Shown: piece after piece, positions 11,502 through 20,239 of the stretch
Position numbering within the stretch: position 1 is the first letter of the stretch
Layout: each line of letters opens with the position of its first letter
Assembly: GCA_028871455.1 (NCBI GenBank)
Contig: JAGWNF010000020.1
Coordinates: forward strand, 1-56,022
Direction: 5' to 3'
From: Alphaproteobacteria bacterium
Lineage (GTDB): Bacteria > Pseudomonadota > Alphaproteobacteria > ATCC43930 > CGMCC-115725
DNA: 56,022 bases
Notes under the pieces: generated by a model
Database searches by the model: none
What the model was told of the DNA's origin: nothing
The model's input: the letters and a program-made list of their open reading frames with translations, nothing else
Position numbers and translations under genes: made by a program

Positions 11502-12566
11502 ATGATTCTGCGCGCCCGGCGACGTCGCGTTCCGCTGCTCGCGCTTATCCTGGCGGCGCTTCTCGCCGGCTGCCAGAACGTGCGCGTCAAGCTCGGCGAG
11601 CCGGCGACCGCGAGCGCGGCGGTCGCGCCGGCGGCGAAGCCATCTTATCCGAATCCCGGCGATATTCCCGGCGGCCAGGTCACGATCCGCCGCGGCGAAA
11701 CCATCTACGATGTGTCGCAGCGGACCGGCGCGCCGGTGCGCGACCTGATCGACGCCAACCATCTGCGGCCTCCCTATCGCCTGGCCGCCGGCCGCACACT
11801 GATCGTGCCGCGCACGCCGACCTATGTCGTGCGGCACGGCGACACGCTCTACAGCATCGCCGAAGGGCAAGGCGTCGAGCTCTATTCGCTGGCGCGGATG
11901 AACGAGCTGACGCCGCCTTTCGCGGTGACGCCGGGCCAGGTGCTGAAGCTGCCGCCGACGGTCGCGCGACCGCTGGCGCCGGAAGCGCCGCCGCCCAGTC
12001 CGCCGTCGGCGAAGCCCGCGGCCGTCACGGCGACTCAGCTCGGGCCGGCGGGCTCGACCGGCAGTGCGCTGCCACCGCCGCGGCGGAAGCCGGAGGAGGC
12101 GAGCCTGACACCGCCGGCGCAGACGCCGGCCGCGGGCGAAGCGTCGCTGCCGGAGCCGCCGCCGCGTGGTGGCCGCTTTATCTGGCCGGTGCAGGGCCGC
12201 ATCATCGGCCGCTATGGCACGACGGCGGCGGGCACGCACAACGACGGCATCAACATCGCCGCGCCGAAAGGCGCGCCGGTGCGCGCCGCCGATGCCGGCG
12301 TCGTCGCCTATGCCGGCAACGAACTGCGCGGTTACGGCAATCTGGTGCTCATCAAGCACGCCGGCGGCTGGATGACTGCCTACGCACACAATGGCACGGT
12401 CCTGGTCCATCGCGGCGAGGTGGTGAAGCGCGGCCAGGAGATCGCGACCGTCGGCGCGACCGGCATCGTCAGCGAACCGCAACTCCACTTCGAAATCCGC
12501 AAGGGCATCCGCGCCTTCGATCCGACGCAGTATCTGTCGCCGACCCAGGCGAGCGAGCGCCGGTAG
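11502..12566 (+). CDS. NlpD-like lipoprotein with LysM repeats and LytM (M23) domain
   Basis: A 354-residue lipoprotein. It has a signal peptide ending in LLAGC (lipidated Cys), LysM-type repeats at about 60-155 (VTIRRGETIYDVSQ and YVVRHGDTLYSIA), a Pro-rich linker, and an M23 domain at about 225-345. The usual HxxxD zinc site reads HNDGINI here, with the Asp replaced by Asn, as in NlpD/DipM-type LytM factors that activate amidases rather than cut peptidoglycan. A division or separation role is therefore inferred. It follows pcm closely on the same strand and ends six bases before a convergent gene. Confidence 0.88.
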   Translation: MILRARRRRVPLLALILAALLAGCQNVRVKLGEPATASAAVAPAAKPSYPNPGDIPGGQVTIRRGETIYDVSQRTGAPVRDLIDANHLRPPYRLAAGRTLIVPRTPTYVVRHGDTLYSIAEGQGVELYSLARMNELTPPFAVTPGQVLKLPPTVARPLAPEAPPPSPPSAKPAAVTATQLGPAGSTGSALPPPRRKPEEASLTPPAQTPAAGEASLPEPPPRGGRFIWPVQGRIIGRYGTTAAGTHNDGINIAAPKGAPVRAADAGVVAYAGNELRGYGNLVLIKHAGGWMTAYAHNGTVLVHRGEVVKRGQEIATVGATGIVSEPQLHFEIRKGIRAFDPTQYLSPTQASERR

Positions 12567-12572
12567 GCTGCG

Positions 12573-13439
12573 CTAGCGCGTCTCGAGTTTCTTACCGAGG
12601 CGGCCGGCGAGGTCCTGAATGTATTGCCAGGCGACGCGGCCCGAGCGCGCGCCGCGGGTGATCGCCCATTCCTGCGATTCCGCCTTGAGCTTGTCGGCCG
12701 GATAGTCGAGGCCGTAGCGCTTGGCATAGCCGCGGATCATCGCCTGATAGGTTTCCTGATCGCAGGCGTGGAAGCCGAGCCACAGGCCGAAGCGGTCGGA
12801 GAGCGAGACTTTCTCCTCCACCGCTTCGCCCGGCATGATCGCCGTCGAACGCTCGTTCTCGATCATGTCGCGCGCCAGCAGGTGGCGACGGTTCGACGTC
12901 GCGTAAAGCACGACGTTGTCGGGCCGGCCTTCGATGCCGCCTTCGAGCACTGCCTTGAGCGACTTGTAGCTCGCGTCCTGTGCGTCGAACGACAGATCGT
13001 CGCAGAACAGCACGCAGCGCCGCTTGGTCGTGCGCAGCTTGCCGAGTAGGGCGGGCAGGGACGGGATGTCCTCGCGATGGATCTCGACCAGCACCAGCGA
13101 GCGCGGCTGGTCGTGGTTGATGGTGGCGTGTACCGCCTTGACCAGCGACGACTTGCCCATGCCGCGCGCGCCCCAGAGCAGCACGTTGTTCGCCGGCAGG
13201 CCCTTGGCGAAGCGGCGCGTATTGTCGAGCAGGATATCGCGTACCCGCTCGATGCCTTGTAGCAGCTCGAGCTCGACGCGGTTCACCGTCTTCACCGGCT
13301 CGAGCCAGTGGCCCTCGGCGTGCCAGATGAAGGCGTCGGCGGTGTCAAAGTCGGTCTGCGGATTGCCCTTCGGTGCCAGCCGCTCGAGGGCGTCGGCGAT
13401 GCGCCGCAGCGTCGTATCTTGGCTCGTGTCGTCGGTCAT
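12573..13439 (-). CDS. DUF815 family AAA+ ATPase
   Basis: A 288-residue predicted ATPase. Walker A GARGMGKSS is at 90-98 and the Walker B-like VLFCDDLSF follows. ATSNRRHLL is a typical AAA sensor region. The N-terminal FDTADAFIWHAEG block and the C-terminal ARSGRVAWQYIQDLAGR are DUF815 landmarks. The cellular role is not established. It is convergent with the NlpD-like gene and divergent from yajC. Confidence 0.9.
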   Translation of the reverse strand: MTDDTSQDTTLRRIADALERLAPKGNPQTDFDTADAFIWHAEGHWLEPVKTVNRVELELLQGIERVRDILLDNTRRFAKGLPANNVLLWGARGMGKSSLVKAVHATINHDQPRSLVLVEIHREDIPSLPALLGKLRTTKRRCVLFCDDLSFDAQDASYKSLKAVLEGGIEGRPDNVVLYATSNRRHLLARDMIENERSTAIMPGEAVEEKVSLSDRFGLWLGFHACDQETYQAMIRGYAKRYGLDYPADKLKAESQEWAITRGARSGRVAWQYIQDLAGRLGKKLETR

Positions 13440-13583
13440 CGAACGGGTGATAAGCCTTTGGCCGAGAGGGAAAAATTCGCGGCGACCCTAAGCGCGCATG
13501 ATCGCGCCGTCAACTGCGCCCTTGCCTTGCGCTTTCAGCCCAAGTCGATTACCAATGCGCCCGACATCGCGCGGGAGTCCGAC

Positions 13584-14000
13584 ATGTTCTTGATTTCGCC
13601 GGCCTATGCACAAGCGGCAGCCGGAGGCGGCGGCTCAAGCGCCATCCTTCAGATGGCGCCGCTCGCGCTGATTTTCGTCGTCTTCTACTTCTTCCTCATC
13701 CGGCCGCAGCAGAAGAAGGCGAAGGAAACCAAGTCGATGCTCGAAGCCATTCGCCGCGGTGATCGTGTTGTCACTGGCGGCGGCATCATCGGCACCGTCG
13801 CCAAGGTCGGGAATAACGACGAGGTGCTGGTCGACATCGCCGAAAACACCCGCGTGCGCGTCATGCGCAGCACGATCGTCAGCGTCCTGGCCAAGACGGC
13901 GCCGGCCGAAGCCAAGGGCGGCAAGGACGACGACGATGCCGATGACGACGAGCCGAGCGCGGCAAAGGACGAAACCAAGGACAGCGCCAAGGCCGGCTAG
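13584..14000 (+). CDS. yajC: Preprotein translocase accessory subunit YajC
   Basis: A 138-residue protein with one membrane span at about 22-42 (MAPLALIFVVFYFFLIRPQQKKAKE) and the conserved RRGDRVVTGGGIIGTV block. The C-terminus is a long Asp/Lys/Ala-rich acidic tail. It associates with SecDF to support Sec export. The ATG at 13584 gives the family N-terminus MFLISPAYAQA; the open frame upstream is antisense to the DUF815 gene. It heads the yajC-secD-secF operon. Confidence 0.95.
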   Translation: MFLISPAYAQAAAGGGGSSAILQMAPLALIFVVFYFFLIRPQQKKAKETKSMLEAIRRGDRVVTGGGIIGTVAKVGNNDEVLVDIAENTRVRVMRSTIVSVLAKTAPAEAKGGKDDDDADDDEPSAAKDETKDSAKAG

Positions 14001-14012
14001 AGTATCGGGCGT

Positions 14013-15584
14013 ATGCTGTATTTCCAGACGTGGAAGGTCGCCCTCATCCTGGCGGTTTGCGCGCTCGGGGTGGTCTTCACGCTGCCCAATGTGTTTTCGT
14101 CCCAGACGGTCGCGTCATGGCCGGGTTTCCTGCCCAAGCATCAGGTGAGTCTCGGCCTCGATCTGCGCGGTGGCTCGTACCTGCTTCTCGAAGTCGATAT
14201 GGCCTCGGTCGAGCGCGACCGGCTCAGCAATCTGGTCGACGAGCTGCGCACCACGCTGGTTGCCCGCCGCATCGGCTATACCCATCTCGGCGTTTCCGGC
14301 GACCACGCCGAAGTCAAGCTGCTCGACTCATCGAAATACGGCGAGGTCCACGATGCCATCCTCAAGATCGATCCCAATCTCCAGATCGCCAGTCAGTCTG
14401 ACGGCACCATCACGGTGAAGCCGACGACCGATGCGGTTCAGAACCGCGAGCGCCAGACGGTCGATCAGTCGATCGAGATCGTCCGCCGCCGCATCGACGA
14501 GACCGGCACACGCGAAGCCACCATCCAGCGCGAAGGTGACCGGCGCATTCTGGTCGAGCTGCCGGGCATCAGTAATCCGGAGCACGTCAAGGCGCTGCTC
14601 GGCAAGACGGCGCGGCTCACCTTCCAAATGGTCGAAGCCAATGCCTCGGTCGAAGACGCGTTGCACGGCCATATACCGCCGGGCGACGAGCTGCTGCCGG
14701 CGTCCGAAAGCCGGCCCGGCCTGCCGAGCAACTACGTCGTGCACCGCCGCATCCTGGTCTCCGGCGACATGCTGACCGACGCCCAGCCGACGTTCCAGGA
14801 AAACGAACCGGTGGTCTCGTTCAAATTCGATTCCGTCGGCGCGCGACGCTTCGGCGAAGCCACCAAAGTCAACGTCGGCAAGCTTTTTGCCATCGTGCTC
14901 GACAACAAGGTGATCAGCGCGCCGGTGATCCGCGAGCCGATCCTGGGCGGGCAGGGCGTGATCGAGGGCAACTTCACCGTGCAGTCGGCGAACGACCTCG
15001 CGCTGCTGCTGCGCGCCGGTGCGCTGCCGGCGCCGCTGACGGTGATTGAGGAGCGCACCGTCGGGCCCGAACTCGGCGCGGATTCGATCCGTGAAGGAAC
15101 CACCGCGAGCATCGTCGGCATCGCGCTGGTCGTTGTCTTCATGTTCGTGTTCTACGGCCTTTTCGGCCTGTTCGCCGACGTCGCACTGTTCTTCAACCTC
15201 TGCATCATGATGGCGGCGCTGACGCTCCTTGACGCGACGCTGACGCTGCCCGGCATCGCCGGTATCGCCCTGACCATGGGCATGGCGGTCGACGCCAACG
15301 TATTGATCTACGAGCGCATCCGCGAGGAGGTACGCGCCGGCCGCTCGCTGATCTCGTCGCTTCAGGCGGGGTTCGAGCGCGCTTTCGGCACCATTCTCGA
15401 CAGCCATGTGACGACCCTGGTGGCCGGCGCGCTGATGTTCTGGCTCGGCTCCGGCCCGGTGAAGGGCTTTGCCGTGACGCTCAGCCTCGGCGTGCTGACC
15501 TCGCTGTTCTCGGCGATCCTGGTGACGCGGCTGCTGATCGTGACTTGGTTGCGCCGCTTCAAGCCCAAAGTGATTCCGATCTGA
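14013..15584 (+). CDS. secD: Protein translocase subunit SecD
   Basis: A 523-residue six-span membrane protein that, with SecF, uses the proton gradient to pull exported proteins across. LGLDLRGGSYLLLEVD is the N-terminal signature. ERTVGPELGADSI and GIALTMGMAVDANVLIYERIREE are the RND-type transmembrane landmarks, the latter with the functional Asp. It lies 12 bases after yajC and 10 before secF. Confidence 0.97.
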   Translation: MLYFQTWKVALILAVCALGVVFTLPNVFSSQTVASWPGFLPKHQVSLGLDLRGGSYLLLEVDMASVERDRLSNLVDELRTTLVARRIGYTHLGVSGDHAEVKLLDSSKYGEVHDAILKIDPNLQIASQSDGTITVKPTTDAVQNRERQTVDQSIEIVRRRIDETGTREATIQREGDRRILVELPGISNPEHVKALLGKTARLTFQMVEANASVEDALHGHIPPGDELLPASESRPGLPSNYVVHRRILVSGDMLTDAQPTFQENEPVVSFKFDSVGARRFGEATKVNVGKLFAIVLDNKVISAPVIREPILGGQGVIEGNFTVQSANDLALLLRAGALPAPLTVIEERTVGPELGADSIREGTTASIVGIALVVVFMFVFYGLFGLFADVALFFNLCIMMAALTLLDATLTLPGIAGIALTMGMAVDANVLIYERIREEVRAGRSLISSLQAGFERAFGTILDSHVTTLVAGALMFWLGSGPVKGFAVTLSLGVLTSLFSAILVTRLLIVTWLRRFKPKVIPI

Positions 15585-15594
15585 GCCCGCGCCG

Positions 15595-16581
15595 ATGTTC
15601 CGCCGTCCGCTGATCGTCATCCGCCGCATTCCCAACATCGACTTCATGGGGCTGCGCCGGTTCGGCTTCGCGCTCTCGGCGCTGATGACCATCGGCTCGA
15701 TCGTGCTGTTCGCGGTCAATGGCCTCAACTATGGCATCGATTTCTCTGGCGGCATCGTCATCGAGGCGCGCACGCCGCAGCCGGCCAATCTCGGCGCCAT
15801 GCGCACCGAGCTCGACGGCCTCGGTGTCGGTCAGGTCCAGCTGCAGGGCTTCGGCAGCCCCAACGACGTCATGATCCGCGTCCAGCGGCAGACCGGCGGC
15901 GACGCCGCGCAGGAGCAGGCCGTTACCAAGGTCAAGCAGGCGCTCGGTCCGGGCGTCACCTATCTCAGCACCAACGTCGTTGGACCGACCATCGGCGCCG
16001 AGCTGATCCGCGCCGGAACCATCGCCACCATCTTGGCGCTGATCGCCATCGCGATCTACGTCTGGTTCCGCTTCGAGTGGCAATTCGGCATCGGCGCGAT
16101 GCTGTCGACACTGCATGACACCGTCACCACGATCGGATTGTTCTCGTTGCTGAGGGTCGAGTTCAACCTGACGACTCTGGCCGCGATCTTGACCATCGCG
16201 GGCTATTCGATCAATGACACGGTGGTGATCTACGACCGCGTGCGCGAAACCATGCGGCGCTACAAGACGATGGATTTCACGACGCTCATCAACAAGAGCC
16301 TGAACGAGACGCTGTCGCGCACCATCCTGACGGTCAGCACGACGGCGCTGGCCGTGCTGTCGCTGTTCTTCTTCGGCGGCCAGGTGCTGCACGGCTTCTC
16401 GATTGCCATGCTGTGGGGCATCGTCGTCGGCACCTATTCGTCGCTCTTCATCGCCGCGCCAATGCTTTACTACATCCGGCCCAAGGGCGTGCACGGCCGC
16501 GGCGGCGAGGCCGCGCCTGCGCCGGCCGCATCGCCAGCCGGCGCACCCGAGTCGCCACGCGCCAAGACCGGGGCGCCGTGA
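15595..16581 (+). CDS. secF: Protein translocase subunit SecF
   Basis: A 328-residue partner of SecD. GLNYGIDFSGGIVIEART, LSTNVVGPTIGAELI and TIAGYSINDTVVIYDRVRE are conserved. It ends with an Ala/Pro-rich cytoplasmic tail. Its TGA overlaps the GTG start of the following Mth938-domain gene. Confidence 0.97.
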   Translation: MFRRPLIVIRRIPNIDFMGLRRFGFALSALMTIGSIVLFAVNGLNYGIDFSGGIVIEARTPQPANLGAMRTELDGLGVGQVQLQGFGSPNDVMIRVQRQTGGDAAQEQAVTKVKQALGPGVTYLSTNVVGPTIGAELIRAGTIATILALIAIAIYVWFRFEWQFGIGAMLSTLHDTVTTIGLFSLLRVEFNLTTLAAILTIAGYSINDTVVIYDRVRETMRRYKTMDFTTLINKSLNETLSRTILTVSTTALAVLSLFFFGGQVLHGFSIAMLWGIVVGTYSSLFIAAPMLYYIRPKGVHGRGGEAAPAPAASPAGAPESPRAKTGAP

Positions 16582-16952
16582 CTGATGTCACGCCCCTGAT
16601 CCCCGCCGGGCGCCAGGTCGTCGACAGCTACGGGCGCAAGGGTTTTCATGTCAGCGGTGTGGCCTATGAAGGCGCTATCGTGGTCACGGCCGACGCTACC
16701 GTGGCGTGGCGGGTGACGTCGCTGGCTGACGTCACGGTTGAGAGTCTCAGCCTCCTGTTCGATCGCGACATCGAAATCTTGCTCCTCGGCTGCGGCGCGC
16801 GCCTGATGCCAGTGCCGGGGGAGCTGCGCGTCGCGCTGCGGCAAAAAGGTATCGTCGTCGACGCCATGGATACCGGCGCCGCCTGCCGCACATACAATGT
16901 GCTGCTGGCAGAGGAACGCCGCGTCGCTGCGGCGTTGTTACCGGCGGGTTAA
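16578..16952 (+). CDS. Mth938-domain protein (DUF498, NDUFAF3-like)
   Basis: A 124-residue protein of the Mth938/DUF498 family, whose mitochondrial member NDUFAF3 helps assemble respiratory complex I. Landmarks are QVVDSYGRKGFHVSGVAYEG, LLLGCGARLMPVP, and MDTGAACRTYNVLLAEERRVAAAL. The GTG start overlaps the secF stop (GTGA). A complex I role in this bacterium is inferred from family relationship and from the next gene. Confidence 0.87.
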   Translation: MTDVTPLIPAGRQVVDSYGRKGFHVSGVAYEGAIVVTADATVAWRVTSLADVTVESLSLLFDRDIEILLLGCGARLMPVPGELRVALRQKGIVVDAMDTGAACRTYNVLLAEERRVAAALLPAG

Positions 16953-17082
16953 CCACGCGGAGCGGAGCGCTTGACCATGACCGAGATTTCAGGCCAGCCT
17001 GCGGTCGCTCGTTAGCGTTTGTCCCGGGGAGGCGGTGCCGGATGGCCTGCCCCGACCGTTGAATCGCCGGGAGTCCTCGAGC

Positions 17083-17940
17083 ATGACCGCCATCGCCGAA
17101 TCCAGGGAATCCGAATTTTCGTCGCTTGGCGCGCTGGTGAACCGGCACGACCGCGACCGCTTCGTGACGGCGCTGTTCGCACCCGAACACCGCCGCGAGA
17201 ATCTGTTCGCGCTCTACGCCTTCAATTACGAGCTCGCCAAGGTGCGCGAGTCCGTGCGCGAACCGATGATGGGGCGCATCCGCCTGCAATGGTGGCGCGA
17301 TGCGATCGCCGAGATCACCGCCGGCAAGCCGCCACGACAGCACGAGGTCGCCGAGCCGCTGGCCCGCGTCATTCGCGCGCATCATCTGTCGACGTCGGCG
17401 CTCGAGCGCATGATCGACGCGCGCGAGCAGGACTTGTCGCCCGATCCGCCGGCCACACTCAACGAACTCGAGAATTACGCCGATGCTACCGGCGGCGCAC
17501 TCAACCTCCTGGCGCTGCAGGCGCTGGCGGTGAAGGATGACAAGGGTGCCGCCGCGGTTGCCGCGCGCCACATCGGCGTCGGTTATGCTCTGGCGGGGCT
17601 ACTGCGCGCCACGACCTTCCACGCTCGTTTCGGCCGATCTTTCATTCCGATCCAGCTCGATCCCGCGCGTCATGCCTTGGGCGCCACCGTCACGCCGGCG
17701 TTGCGCGATGCCGCGGCGACCATCGCCGAGGCGGCGCATGTGCACCTCGACAAGGCGCGCGTCGTCGCCGAGGACGCGCCGGAAGCGACCCTGCCGGTGC
17801 TGCTGCCGGCGGTGCTGGCCGAGCGTTGGCTGGCGCAGATCGAGAATGCCGGCTACGACCTGTTCGCGACGCGGATCACGCGGCCCGATCCGTGGCGCAG
17901 CCTGCGGCTTTTCCTCGCAGCGCGCCGCCGTCGCATCTGA
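17083..17940 (+). CDS. Squalene/phytoene synthase-like protein (NDUFAF6-like)
   Basis: A 285-residue all-helical protein of the squalene/phytoene synthase fold. RRENLFALYAFNYELAKVRE and RIRLQWWRDAIAEI match the branch containing the mitochondrial complex I factor NDUFAF6. The aspartate-rich motifs of true prenyl synthases are degenerate, for example NYELAKVRE and NYADATGGALN. A synthase role is thus doubtful and an assembly role more likely. GGAG at 17069-17072 precedes the chosen ATG. The frame is open upstream to 17035. Confidence 0.82.
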   Translation: MTAIAESRESEFSSLGALVNRHDRDRFVTALFAPEHRRENLFALYAFNYELAKVRESVREPMMGRIRLQWWRDAIAEITAGKPPRQHEVAEPLARVIRAHHLSTSALERMIDAREQDLSPDPPATLNELENYADATGGALNLLALQALAVKDDKGAAAVAARHIGVGYALAGLLRATTFHARFGRSFIPIQLDPARHALGATVTPALRDAAATIAEAAHVHLDKARVVAEDAPEATLPVLLPAVLAERWLAQIENAGYDLFATRITRPDPWRSLRLFLAARRRRI

Positions 17941-17947
17941 TCCGGCG

Positions 17948-18391
17948 TCAGGCGAGCGTCGCCGTGCAGTGCGGGCAGCGCGACGCCTTGATCGAGATCG
18001 TCGAGATGCAATAGGGGCATTCCTTCGTGCTCGGCGAAGGCGGCGCCTGATCCGGTCCGAACTTGGCCGTCAGCTTGTTGATCTGCTTCACCAGCAGGAA
18101 CACGGCAAAGGCGACGATGACGAAGTTGACGATGGTGTTGACGAACTCGCCGTAGTTGAGCGTCGCGGCACCGGCGGCCTTTGCCTGCGCGATCGATTCG
18201 TAGTGCTGGCCCGACAGACTGACGAACAGGCTGGAGAAATCCACGCGGCCGAGCAGCAGGCCGATCGGCGGCATGAGCACGTCGTTGACCAGCGAATTGA
18301 CGGTCTTGCCGAACGCGCTGCCGATGATGATGCCGATGGCGAGGTCGATGACATTACCCCGCATCGCGAAGTCGCGGAATTCCTTGAGCAC
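17948..18391 (-). CDS. mscL: Large-conductance mechanosensitive channel with C-terminal zinc ribbon
   Basis: A 147-residue inner-membrane channel that opens under hypo-osmotic shock. [29 protein letters not shown] is the MscL N-terminus and first helix, and [16 protein letters not shown] is the second. After the usual end a tail adds CPYC and CPHC, a putative zinc ribbon seen in some alphaproteobacterial MscL proteins. It is convergent with the phytoene synthase-like gene. Confidence 0.94.
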   Translation of the reverse strand: MLKEFRDFAMRGNVIDLAIGIIIGSAFGKTVNSLVNDVLMPPIGLLLGRVDFSSLFVSLSGQHYESIAQAKAAGAATLNYGEFVNTIVNFVIVAFAVFLLVKQINKLTAKFGPDQAPPSPSTKECPYCISTISIKASRCPHCTATLA

Positions 18392-18496
18392 CGTACCCTC
18401 CCTGGACTTGACACGGCGCGCCCCGCGGCACGCCGGCTGCGCGCCAGCTTGGTCAAACCGCGCGGCGCGCGCAAGATCGGCCTGGCTCCGGCGTCT

Positions 18497-19279
18497 TTAA
18501 TGCAGGAGGGCGAAGGCGCTGCGGACCAGCATGTAGGTGGCCACAACCAGCACCATGCCGGCGAACAGCCGTGATAGCACCGCCTTGCGGGCGGCCAGCG
18601 CGATCGCGGTGCGCATGCCGAGGATGCCGCCGCCGACGCCCCCGAGAATGAACACGCCCGCGATCTGCCATGCCACCAGGCCGGCGAGAGCGTAGTTGGC
18701 GGCGGTGGTGATGCCGAAAACGCCGACTGAGACCAGCGACGAGCCGATGGCGTTGAGAATTGGCATACCGCTGCCGAGCATGATCCCGGGCACGATCAGG
18801 AAGCCGCCGCCGATGCCGAAGAAGCCGGAGATGCCGCCGGTGAGCGCGCCGATGCCGGCAAGGCGCCCGGCGATGCGCGCGTCGAGGCGCACGGTGGGGT
18901 CGCCGGAGGCCATGCGCGGCCGCAGCATCGCCGCGCCCACCGCGAACATGGCGAGCGCGAACAGCACCAGCAGCACGCTGCCGTTGGTCAGCTTGCCCAA
19001 GGTCGAGCCGATCGCCGCGCCGACCGCGCCGGCGCCGGCGAAGACCGTAGCGCAGGGCCATTTCACCGTGCCGCTGCGCCAGTGGCCGATGACATTGGCG
19101 AAGGCGTTGACGGCGACGGCGAGGGCGCTGGTGCCGATCGCGACATGCGGATCGGGCACGCCGACGACATAAAGCAGGAGCGGCACCGCCAGAATCGAGC
19201 CGCCGCCGCCGCTCATGCCGAGGGCGAAACCGACGATACCACCCGAGACGAGCGAAAGGACGGCGGTGAGCAGACTCAT
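18497..19279 (-). CDS. TSUP-family membrane transporter (sulfite exporter TauE/SafE-like)
   Basis: A 260-residue protein with about eight membrane helices and the two TSUP repeats, GFALGMSGGGGSILAVPLL and GGISGFFGIGGGFLIVPGI. It likely exports sulfite or a related sulfur anion made by the neighbouring enzymes. The ATG at 19279 overlaps the rhodanese stop (ATGA). The frame upstream of it lies in the rhodanese gene and is not used. It is the third gene of the minus-strand operon repressor-rhodanese-exporter. Confidence 0.9.
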   Translation of the reverse strand: MSLLTAVLSLVSGGIVGFALGMSGGGGSILAVPLLLYVVGVPDPHVAIGTSALAVAVNAFANVIGHWRSGTVKWPCATVFAGAGAVGAAIGSTLGKLTNGSVLLVLFALAMFAVGAAMLRPRMASGDPTVRLDARIAGRLAGIGALTGGISGFFGIGGGFLIVPGIMLGSGMPILNAIGSSLVSVGVFGITTAANYALAGLVAWQIAGVFILGGVGGGILGMRTAIALAARKAVLSRLFAGMVLVVATYMLVRSAFALLH

Positions 19280-19803
19280 GCCGCCTGGGGCCGGTTCCAG
19301 GGCATCACACGCAGCAGCCGCGCCATGCCGCAAAAGCCGGTGATGCCGGCTTGCAACAGCCCGGCGCCCACCGCGCCCGACAGCAGGAAGAACCATGGCG
19401 AGACGGCATAGCCGAGCGCCACGCCGGCGAGCACCAATGAACCGGCGCCGATTTGCACCTGGCGCTGCAGGTCGATCGGCGCCGACCGGTTCAGATGCAC
19501 CGCCAGGCCGGCTGCCTTCCACCCATCGAGACCGCCGGCGAGCACGTAGGTCTCGCGAAAGCCCTTGGCGATGAGGCGGCTGGCGTTGGCGGCGGTGCGG
19601 TTGCCGCTGCGGCAGGTGAACACCACGGCCTTGCCGTGTTCCCGGTCGAAATCGTGCCGGTCGAAGCCGGAGAGCGGCGCCAGCCGGGCGCCGACGATGT
19701 GCTCGCGGGCAAACTCGTCGGCCTCGCGGATGTCGATCAGCACCGCGCTGCCGTCGTCGAGGCGCCGCTTCAGTTCGCGCGGTTCGATGGGTTTAAGCGA
19801 CAT
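19276..19803 (-). CDS. Rhodanese with C-terminal DUF2892 membrane domain
   Basis: A 175-residue protein. A rhodanese domain (about 5-105) carries the active-site loop CRSGNRT with C64. It is followed by two membrane helices (about 118-160) of the DUF2892 type, the same layout as E. coli YgaP. It would transfer persulfide sulfur at the inner membrane. It is co-transcribed with the ArsR-type regulator upstream and the TSUP exporter downstream. Confidence 0.92.
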   Translation of the reverse strand: MSLKPIEPRELKRRLDDGSAVLIDIREADEFAREHIVGARLAPLSGFDRHDFDREHGKAVVFTCRSGNRTAANASRLIAKGFRETYVLAGGLDGWKAAGLAVHLNRSAPIDLQRQVQIGAGSLVLAGVALGYAVSPWFFLLSGAVGAGLLQAGITGFCGMARLLRVMPWNRPQAA

Positions 19804-19806
19804 CGG

Positions 19807-20157
19807 TCATCTCCTCGTCGAGGCGGGTTTGGCGGGCGGGCAGAAAATCGCCGCAAGCGTGTTGATCACGGCGACGGCGGCGGCGCTCTTGAGGCGATAG
19901 AAGACCATCTGCGACTTGGGGCGGGTGTCGACGATGCCGGCCTGCCGCAACTTGGCGAGGTGCTGCGACACGGCCGCCTGCTGCAGGCCGACGCGGCGGA
20001 CGAGCGTACCGACCGAGCGCTCGCCCTGCGCCAACTCGCACAGGATCATCAGCCGGCGCGGATTGGCGAGCGCCGAAAGCAGGGTTGCGGCCTCGTGGGC
20101 CTTGGCCTCGAAGCGCCGGGCCTCGCGGATCTGAAGGGCGGACATCGGCAATCCCAT
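19807..20157 (-). CDS. ArsR-family persulfide-responsive repressor (SqrR/BigR type)
   Basis: A 116-residue winged-helix regulator with the recognition region LQQAAVSQHLAKLRQAGIV. Two cysteines, C40 (in LMILCEL) and C106 (in AAIFCPP), are 66 residues apart, the spacing of the sensing pair in SqrR/BigR. These oxidise to a tetrasulfide with sulfane sulfur and release DNA. The start could be 20157 (MGLPMSAL) or 20145 (MSAL). The divergent dioxygenase-like gene and the downstream rhodanese/TSUP genes fit the known bigR regulon. Confidence 0.9.
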   Translation of the reverse strand: MGLPMSALQIREARRFEAKAHEAATLLSALANPRRLMILCELAQGERSVGTLVRRVGLQQAAVSQHLAKLRQAGIVDTRPKSQMVFYRLKSAAAVAVINTLAAIFCPPAKPASTRR

Positions 20158-20175
20158 TCCATAAGTTGAAGCTTA

Positions 20176-20191
20176 ATAAGTGAATACTTAT
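20176..20191. promoter_or_regulatory. Palindromic operator in the SqrR/BigR divergent promoter
   Basis: ATAAGT-GAAT-ACTTAT is a perfect inverted repeat with 6-base arms in the AT-rich gap between the repressor and the MBL-fold gene. A TATATAAT -10-like box (20189-20196) overlaps its right arm. The palindrome is therefore placed to control the plus-strand promoter and probably the repressor's own promoter. Assignment to the SqrR-like regulator is inferred from position. Confidence 0.7.
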
Positions 20192-20239
20192 ATAATGGCC
20201 CGACGGCAGAATTCAAGGCTGCCGATGGAGGTGCGAGCC

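Noticed and set aside
11228-12661. A 477-codon plus-strand frame across pcm and the NlpD-like gene
   Set aside because: It is out of frame with two well-supported genes. The Arg/Ala-rich translation is typical of shifted frames in GC-rich DNA.
14328-15728. A 466-codon minus-strand open frame opposite secD
   Set aside because: It is antisense to secD and the start of secF, with low-complexity His/Gln/Arg-rich translation.
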